A DNA stretch of 64,000 nucleotides from Zoogloea sp021286885 (GTDB lineage Bacteria > Pseudomonadota > Gammaproteobacteria > Burkholderiales > Rhodocyclaceae). Within the stretch, counting starts at the first letter, position 1. Every line of letters starts with the position of its first letter. The stretch lies in assembly GCF_041915215.1 (NCBI RefSeq), contig NZ_JAYSBV010000002.1; one strand, written 5' to 3'. The notes under the pieces were generated by a model. It had not been told where the DNA came from. It did not search any database and saw nothing but the letters and a program-made list of their open reading frames with translations. Shown here piece by piece: positions 59,219 through 64,000 of the stretch. Position numbers and translations under genes: made by a program.

Positions 59219-60295
59219 ATGAGCATGAAAACCATGACCTCCCTGCGTACCCTTGCCCTGGGCGGCGTTCTGATCGCCTCCTGTGCAGCTGCCTTTGCTG
59301 GCGATAAGCCGAACGTGGTGATCCTCGCCACCGGCGGCACCATCGCTGGCGCCGGTGCCAGCGTGGCCAACAGCGCCACCTACCAGGCTGCCAAGGTGCC
59401 GGTGGACAAGCTGATCGCCAGCGTCCCCGAACTGGTCAACGTGGCCGATGTGCGCGGCGAGCAGGTGTTCCAGGTGGCTTCCGAAAGCCTGACCAACGAA
59501 AACCTGCTGGCCCTGGCCAAGCGCGTGGCCGCCCTGTCCCGCCAGGCTGACGTAGATGGCATCGTGATCACCCACGGCACCGACACCCTGGAAGAAACCG
59601 CCTACTTCCTGAACCTGGTGGTGCACACCAACAAGCCCGTGGTGGTCGTGGGCTCCATGCGTCCGGGCACCGCCATGTCCGCCGATGGCACCCTGAACCT
59701 GTACAACGCCGTGAGCGTGGCCGCCAGCAAGGACGCTGCCGGCAAGGGCGTGCTCGTCACCATGAACGACGAAATCCACACTGGCCGCGATGTCTCCAAG
59801 GCTGTAAACATCAAGACCGAAGCCTTCAAGAGCCCCTGGGGCCCCCTGGGCATGATCGTGGAAGGCAAGAACTACTGGTTCCGCAACCCCGCCAAGCGCC
59901 ACACCAACCAGAGCGAATTCGACATCGACAAGATCGAGAAGCTGGCTCCGGTGGAAATCGCCTACGGTAACGGCAACGCCACCCCGACCGCCTACCGTGC
60001 CTTTGCTGGCACGGGCGTGAAGGCCATCATCCACGCCGGCACCGGCAACGGTTCCGTGAGCAACGCGGTGGTCCCGACCCTGCAAGAGCTGCGTGGCAAG
60101 GGCATCCAGATCATTCGCTCCTCCCGCGTGGTGGGCGGTGGCTTCGTGCTGCGCAACGCCGAGCAGCCCGATGACAAGTACGACTGGGTGGTTTCCCACG
60201 ACCTGAACCCGCAGAAGGCCCGCATCCTGGCCTCGGTCGCCCTGACCAAGACCCAGGACAGCAAGGAACTGCAACGCGTGTTCATGGAATACTAA
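59219..60295 (+). CDS. ansB: Type II L-asparaginase / glutaminase-asparaginase, secreted
   Basis: Periplasmic amidohydrolase that releases ammonia from asparagine, and probably glutamine, giving aspartate or glutamate. The 358-residue precursor has a signal peptide (LRTLALGGVLIASCAAAFA). The catalytic elements are intact: nucleophile Thr in ILATGGTIAGAG (about residue 41), the second site HGTDTLEETAYFL with Thr and Asp, and Lys in VLVTMNDEIHTGRDVSK. The Gln/Asn-type enzymes of Pseudomonas share this length and motif set. The gene lies between binding protein and permeases, so products would be taken up directly. Confidence 0.95.
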   Translation: MSMKTMTSLRTLALGGVLIASCAAAFAGDKPNVVILATGGTIAGAGASVANSATYQAAKVPVDKLIASVPELVNVADVRGEQVFQVASESLTNENLLALAKRVAALSRQADVDGIVITHGTDTLEETAYFLNLVVHTNKPVVVVGSMRPGTAMSADGTLNLYNAVSVAASKDAAGKGVLVTMNDEIHTGRDVSKAVNIKTEAFKSPWGPLGMIVEGKNYWFRNPAKRHTNQSEFDIDKIEKLAPVEIAYGNGNATPTAYRAFAGTGVKAIIHAGTGNGSVSNAVVPTLQELRGKGIQIIRSSRVVGGGFVLRNAEQPDDKYDWVVSHDLNPQKARILASVALTKTQDSKELQRVFMEY

Positions 60296-60370
60296 GCAGC
60301 GTGCTGACACGCACAGCTAAAAACAAAGGGCGCGCCACGTAGCGCGTCCTCCAGTCCGGCGCCCCCTCAC

Positions 60371-60403
60371 CCGGGGCTCCGGCACCGCTGGCGCGAGCCC
60401 CGG
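60371..60403 (+). terminator. Intercistronic hairpin between ansB and gltJ
   Basis: CCGGGGCTC / GAGCCCCGG, perfect 9-base arms with a 15-base loop that can pair further. No T run. Likely an mRNA-stabilising or partial termination element that lets the periplasmic proteins be made in excess of the permeases. Confidence 0.5.
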
Positions 60404-60460
60404 CAGCACGGGCCGCGCTTCCTGGCAGCAGCGAAGGTTTTCTCGTACAAAGGAAAACAG

Positions 60461-61198
60461 ATGAGTTACCAATGGAACTGGGGCATCTTCATGAGCCCCG
60501 CAGCGTCGGGGGAGGGAAGCTACCTGGACTGGATGCTTTCCGGTCTCCAGACCACCGTCACCCTCTCCCTTTCGGCCTGGATCATGGCCCTCGCCCTGGG
60601 CAGCCTGATGGGGGTGCTCCGCACCGTTCCCCACAAGGGCCTGTCCTTTCTGGCGGCAAGCTATGTGGAACTGTTCCGCAATGTTCCGCTATTGGTTCAG
60701 CTCTTCATCTGGTATTTCGTGCTGCCCGAACTGCTGCCCTTCGGCCTCGGTGATGCGTTCAAGCAGATGAACCCCCTCACCCAGCAATTCGTTTCTGCCA
60801 TGGTCTGCCTGGGCTTTTTCACCAGCGCCCGGGTGTGCGAACAGGTGCGCTCCGGCATCAATGCCCTGCCCCGGGGCCAGAAGAACGCGGGCCTTGCCCT
60901 CGGCTTCACCCTCGCCCAGACCTACCGCTACGTGCTGCTCCCCATGGCCTTCCGCCTGGTGGTGCCGCCCCTGACTTCCGAGTTCCTGAACATCTTCAAG
61001 AACTCCGCCGTGTGCTCCACCATCGGCCTCCTCGAACTGGCCGCCCAGGGCCGCCAGCTGGTGGATTACACCGCCCAGCCCTACGAATCCTTCATCGCCG
61101 TGACCGCCCTGTACCTGGTCATCAACGTGGTGGTGATGAGCCTGATGCGCGTCGTTGAAAACAAGACCCGGGTGCCGGGTTATCTGGGAGGCAAGTGA
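60461..61198 (+). CDS. gltJ: Glutamate/aspartate ABC transporter permease, GltJ/AatQ type
   Basis: One of two HisM-type permeases. The 245 residues have about five TM helices and the coupling loop ALPRGQKNAGLALGFTLAQTYRYVLLPMAFRLVVPPL. The N-terminus (MSYQWNWGIFMSPAASGEGSYLDWMLSGLQTT) is distinctive for GltJ. The start follows AAAGGAAAACAG. gltK starts two bases after its stop (TGAGATG). Confidence 0.94.
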   Translation: MSYQWNWGIFMSPAASGEGSYLDWMLSGLQTTVTLSLSAWIMALALGSLMGVLRTVPHKGLSFLAASYVELFRNVPLLVQLFIWYFVLPELLPFGLGDAFKQMNPLTQQFVSAMVCLGFFTSARVCEQVRSGINALPRGQKNAGLALGFTLAQTYRYVLLPMAFRLVVPPLTSEFLNIFKNSAVCSTIGLLELAAQGRQLVDYTAQPYESFIAVTALYLVINVVVMSLMRVVENKTRVPGYLGGK

Positions 61199-61199
61199 G

Positions 61200-61889
61200 A
61201 TGTACGAATTCGACTGGTCATCCATTCCGGGCGCCCTCCCCTTCCTGTGGGACGGGATGAAGGTTTCCCTTGAGATCACCCTGCAGGCCGTGGTGATCGG
61301 GATTGCCTGGGGCACCGTGCTCGCCATGCTGCGCCTCTCCGGGCGCCAGCCCTTTGCCTGGCTCGCGGCGGCCTATGTAAACCTGTTCCGCTCCATCCCG
61401 CTGGTGATGGTGCTGCTGTGGTTCTTCCTGATCGTGCCCCAGCTCCTGAAGAGTTTCTTCAACCTCGACCCGAACACCGATGTGCGCCTGGCCTCGGCCA
61501 TGGTGGGGTTTGCACTGTTTGAATCGGCCTACTACTCCGAAATCATCCGGGCCGGCATCCAGTCGGTGGCCAAGGGCCAGGTGGCTGCGGCCTACGCCCT
61601 GGGCATGACCTACGGCCAGACCATGCGCCTGGTGGTGCTGCCCCAGGCTTTCCGCAACATGATCCCGCTGCTGCTGACCCAGGCCATCGTGCTGTTCCAG
61701 GATACGTCCCTGGTGTACGTTTCAGCCCTCGCCGATTTCTTTGGTGCCGCCTACAAGGTGGGCGACCGGGATGGCCGGCTGGTGGAGCTGCTGCTGTTTG
61801 CCGGTGCGGTCTATTTCGTGCTGTGCTTCAGCGCCTCCCAGCTGGTGCGCCACTATCACAAGAAACTCAACGCTCACATCGCCCACTAA
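61200..61889 (+). CDS. gltK: Glutamate/aspartate ABC transporter permease, GltK/AatM type
   Basis: Second permease, 229 residues: MYEFDWSSIPGALPFLWDGMKVSLEITLQ, the LFRSIPLVMVLLWFFLIVP helix, and the coupling loop SVAKGQVAAAYALGMTYGQTMRLVVLPQAFRNMIPLL. The start at 61200 is tightly spaced to the gltJ stop; an in-frame extension inside gltJ is not homologous. The ATPase gene follows after 11 bases. Confidence 0.94.
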   Translation: MYEFDWSSIPGALPFLWDGMKVSLEITLQAVVIGIAWGTVLAMLRLSGRQPFAWLAAAYVNLFRSIPLVMVLLWFFLIVPQLLKSFFNLDPNTDVRLASAMVGFALFESAYYSEIIRAGIQSVAKGQVAAAYALGMTYGQTMRLVVLPQAFRNMIPLLLTQAIVLFQDTSLVYVSALADFFGAAYKVGDRDGRLVELLLFAGAVYFVLCFSASQLVRHYHKKLNAHIAH

Positions 61890-61900
61890 CGGAGCCGACC

Positions 61901-62629
61901 ATGATTTCCATCCAGAACGTTTCCAAGCACTACGGCAGCTTCCAGGTGCTCACCGACTGCAGCGCCGAGGTCAAGAAGGGTGAAGTGATCGTCGTATGCG
62001 GCCCCTCCGGCAGCGGCAAATCCACCCTCATCAAGTGCGTGAACGGGCTTGAGCCCTTCCAATCGGGCACCATCACCGTAAATGGCGTGTCGGTGGGCGA
62101 CCCGAAGACCAACCTCTCCAAGCTGCGCAGCCGGGTGGGCATGGTGTTCCAGCACTTCGAACTCTTCCCCCACATGAGCATCACCGAAAACCTGACCATC
62201 GCCCAGGTCAAGGTGCTGGGCCGGAACAAGGACGAGGCCACCGAAAAAGGCCTCAAGCTGCTGGATCGGGTCGGTCTCAAGGCCCACGCCCACAAGTTTC
62301 CGGGCCAGCTTTCGGGCGGCCAGCAACAGCGCGTGGCCATTGCCCGGGCCCTGTCCATGGATCCGCTGTGCATGCTGTTCGACGAGCCCACCTCCGCCCT
62401 CGACCCCGAGATGATCAACGAGGTGCTGGACGTGATGGTCGAACTCGCCCAGGAAGGCATGACCATGATGTGCGTGACCCACGAAATGGGCTTCGCCAAG
62501 AAGGTCGCCGACCGGGTGATCTTCATGGACAAGGGGCAGATCGTCGAAGATGACAGCAAGGACGCCTTCTTCGGCAACCCCCGCTCCGAACGGGCACGCC
62601 AGTTCCTGGCCCGCATCCTGCACCATTAA
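61901..62629 (+). CDS. gltL: Glutamate/aspartate ABC transporter ATP-binding protein, GltL/AatP type
   Basis: Cytoplasmic ATPase of the importer, 242 residues, with Walker A GPSGSGKST, Q-loop VFQHFELFPHM, signature LSGGQQQR, Walker B CMLFDEPTSALD and switch His in CVTHEMGFA. This is the canonical polar amino acid subgroup. The start follows GGAGCCGACC. It completes the transporter; a perfect hairpin lies between it and the next gene. Confidence 0.95.
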   Translation: MISIQNVSKHYGSFQVLTDCSAEVKKGEVIVVCGPSGSGKSTLIKCVNGLEPFQSGTITVNGVSVGDPKTNLSKLRSRVGMVFQHFELFPHMSITENLTIAQVKVLGRNKDEATEKGLKLLDRVGLKAHAHKFPGQLSGGQQQRVAIARALSMDPLCMLFDEPTSALDPEMINEVLDVMVELAQEGMTMMCVTHEMGFAKKVADRVIFMDKGQIVEDDSKDAFFGNPRSERARQFLARILHH

Positions 62630-62660
62630 AACCCGCCCTGCTCCGGCAGGGTGCCCCCCA

Positions 62661-62685
62661 GGCCATGCCGCCCTGCGGCATGGCC
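62661..62685 (+). terminator. Hairpin between gltL and the MarC-family gene
   Basis: GGCCATGCCGC / GCGGCATGGCC, perfect 11-base arms with loop CCT, 31 bases after the gltL stop. No T run. Confidence 0.5.
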
Positions 62686-62710
62686 TCCCCATCCTGGCGC
62701 CGGATACCCC

Positions 62711-63358
62711 ATGAGTGCTTCACTGTTGAAACTGGCCACATCCTTCTTCCTCGGAGGACTGGTGAGCCTGCTGACCATCACCAACCCGCTTTCCAAGATT
62801 CCCCTGTTCCTCAGCCTGAGCAGCGAACTCGAACCCGCCGTGGCCCACCGGGAAGCCCGGCGCGCCTGCGTGTATTCGTTTGTGATGCTGACCACCGCCC
62901 TGTTTGCCGGGGTCGCCATCCTGCGCGTGTTTGGCATTTCCTACGGCGCCCTGCGGATTGCGGGCGGAATCACCGTGGGCATTCTGGGCTACCGGATGCT
63001 GTTCGGCTCCGCCGACCCCACCCCGCCCAATCCCCACCGCCCCAGCTTTGCCTTCTTCCCCCTGGCCATGCCGGGCATCGCCGGCCCCGGGGCCATCGCC
63101 ACCGTGATCGGGATCTCCACCGAACTGGCCGAACTGGGCCACAGCGCCCAACAGGTGGTGGCCTACGGCGCCAGCGTGCTCAGCATCGCCCTCACCTGCC
63201 TGCTACTGTGCTGGGTGTTGTACTCGGCCCGCTGGGCCTCCCGTCTGATGGGTGAGGAAGGGATCAATGTCGTGACTCGGCTCACCGGCTTCCTGCTGAT
63301 CTGCATCGGCATCCAGTTCATCGGCTCGGGCATACGGACCTTCATGGCGGGCACCTGA
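62711..63358 (+). CDS. MarC-family integral membrane protein
   Basis: A 215-residue polytopic protein with six hydrophobic segments. The MarC/UPF0056 pattern is clear: FFLGGLVSLLTITNPLSKIPLFLSLS at the N-terminus, FGISYGALRIAGGITVGILGYRML and FAFFPLAMPGIAGPGAIATVIG in the middle. The function of this family is not established; a role in antibiotic resistance was proposed and later questioned. It has no known link to amino acid uptake, so its place between transporter and sensor genes may be fortuitous. The kinase gene begins two bases after its stop. Confidence 0.9.
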   Translation: MSASLLKLATSFFLGGLVSLLTITNPLSKIPLFLSLSSELEPAVAHREARRACVYSFVMLTTALFAGVAILRVFGISYGALRIAGGITVGILGYRMLFGSADPTPPNPHRPSFAFFPLAMPGIAGPGAIATVIGISTELAELGHSAQQVVAYGASVLSIALTCLLLCWVLYSARWASRLMGEEGINVVTRLTGFLLICIGIQFIGSGIRTFMAGT

Positions 63359-63360
63359 GC

Positions 63361-64000
63361 ATGAATCCTCCCACCTCCAGCGCTGACCTCGGGACACCCC
63401 CCTCGCGCCAGCTTTACCCCAACCCCTTCATCCTGGCCGCCTTCCTGCTGGTGATCGGCCTGATCGGCATCGGGGGCTATGGGGTGAGCGAATACCAAGG
63501 GGTACAGACCCTGCGCAACGACGCCAGCCACCGGCTGGACCTCTTTGCTGCGGCAGTCGATGGGATCATCAACCGCTACGCCCACATTCCGGCCACCATT
63601 CAGCTCAACGATGAGGTCCAGACCCTCATGCACGAGCCCCGCAACCCCAAGCGGGTGAATGCGGCGAATCGCTTCCTTGAACAGCTCAACAACACCATCG
63701 GTGCGATTGCCATTTTCGTGCTCAACGAGCGGGGCATTGTGCTGGCCTCCAGCAACTGGAACGTCCCCAACAGCAGCTTTGTGGGCGAAGACCTGGCCTT
63801 TCGCAGCTACTTCCTCACCGGGCTGGCAGGTGAAGTCGGGCGACATTTTGCGATAGGCACGACCCAGGGAGAGCCGGGCTATTACGTCTCCCACCCCATC
63901 CGCGACCAGGGCCATGTGGTGGGTGTTGCCGTCATCAAGATCAGCCTGAATCAACTCGACAAGGCCTGGGATCTGCTGGGCGCGCCTGCCCTGATCGCCG
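63361..64000 (+). CDS. DctB/AauS-like sensor histidine kinase, N-terminal part (continues past window)
   Basis: The first 213 residues of a membrane sensor. TM1 (PFILAAFLLVIGLIGIGGYG, about 20-39) is followed by a periplasmic double-Cache sensor domain. HIPATIQLNDEVQTLMHEP and RHFAIGTTQGEPGYYVSHPI are characteristic of DctB-type C4-dicarboxylate and AauS-type acidic amino acid sensors. The kinase domains lie beyond the window. Position after an acidic amino acid transporter operon with a sigma-54 promoter argues for an AauS-like role, with an NtrC-type partner expected just downstream. Confidence 0.85.
   Translation, partial: MNPPTSSADLGTPPSRQLYPNPFILAAFLLVIGLIGIGGYGVSEYQGVQTLRNDASHRLDLFAAAVDGIINRYAHIPATIQLNDEVQTLMHEPRNPKRVNAANRFLEQLNNTIGAIAIFVLNERGIVLASSNWNVPNSSFVGEDLAFRSYFLTGLAGEVGRHFAIGTTQGEPGYYVSHPIRDQGHVVGVAVIKISLNQLDKAWDLLGAPALIA

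Noticed and set aside
1..64000. CRISPR array, insertion sequence, prophage or integrative element
   Set aside because: No spaced direct repeats of CRISPR length, no transposase or integrase frames, no tRNA-linked duplication next to the tRNA-Tyr gene, and gene content is core throughout.

Overview
The window is 64 kb of GC-rich, densely packed bacterial chromosome. Housekeeping loci, protein families and gene order point to a motile, respiring betaproteobacterium, most likely of the Rhodocyclales (Azospira/Dechlorosoma-like). The supporting features are petABC followed by sspAB, dnaX-ybaB-recR with a nearby 4.5S RNA, rplU-rpmA-obg-proB, a Porin_4-type porin, bacteriohemerythrin, chemoreceptors with sigma-28-like promoters, and PilZ and GGDEF proteins. 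The assignment is an inference from gene content, not a database match. I see no phage, insertion sequence, CRISPR array or plasmid signature.

Layout. 1-4.3 kb: the end of glnS, then rplU-rpmA, obg and proB, divided by clear terminators. 4.3-12.96 kb, minus strand: major porin, small cytochrome c, TamA-type outer-membrane assembly protein, bifunctional PutA, fructose-1,6-bisphosphatase. 13.1-16.2 kb: D-amino-acid dehydrogenase, facing a minus-strand group of PilZ/YcgR-like, DUF1992 and hemerythrin genes. 16.3-20.3 kb, minus: cytochrome bc1 complex (petABC) followed by stringent starvation genes sspA and sspB, with terminator-like hairpins at each junction. 20.4-27.9 kb: PBP4-type dacB, then minus-strand DUF2237, galE, class III CoA-transferase, recR, ybaB, dnaX and the 4.5S RNA. 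27.9-32.5 kb: a CpxRA-like two-component pair, a BepA-type periplasmic protease and a Spy/CpxP-like chaperone; short direct repeats spaced 10-11 bp lie in front of the last two. 32.5-37.2 kb: a spermidine-synthase-like methyltransferase and two tandem paralogous chemoreceptors with sigma-28-like promoters. 37.3-47 kb: rpmE, a family-39 glycosyltransferase, pgi, an orphan pair of peptide-type ABC permeases, a GGDEF diguanylate cyclase with a FliM-like C-terminal peptide, lysS and an H-NS-like protein. 47-57.1 kb: thioesterase, tRNA-Tyr, LytM peptidase, tcdA, metallo-beta-lactamase-fold hydrolase, LysR regulator, DUF2917, GST, recQ, DUF3025, lipoprotein, pyrC. 57.1-64 kb: a PepSY/cytochrome b561 pair behind a probable Fur-controlled promoter, then a divergent operon for acidic amino acids and their amides.

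The last operon is the most informative region. It has a sigma-54 -24/-12 element, an upstream TTCGG-N4-CCGAA palindrome, a glutamate/aspartate ABC transporter, a secreted asparaginase/glutaminase between binding protein and permeases, a MarC protein and the start of a DctB/AauS-like sensor kinase. Together these resemble the Aau/Aat system of Pseudomonas: amides would be deamidated in the periplasm, the acids imported, and the sensor would report them.

The second theme is envelope stress control (kinase/regulator, BepA, Spy-like protein). The third is motility and c-di-GMP signalling. No wholly novel system is evident; the best leads are regulatory architectures and small departures from family norms, listed as findings. 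Gene-free stretches over 300 bases are 5579-5891, 35236-35537, 46271-46585 and 57905-58264; each is described.
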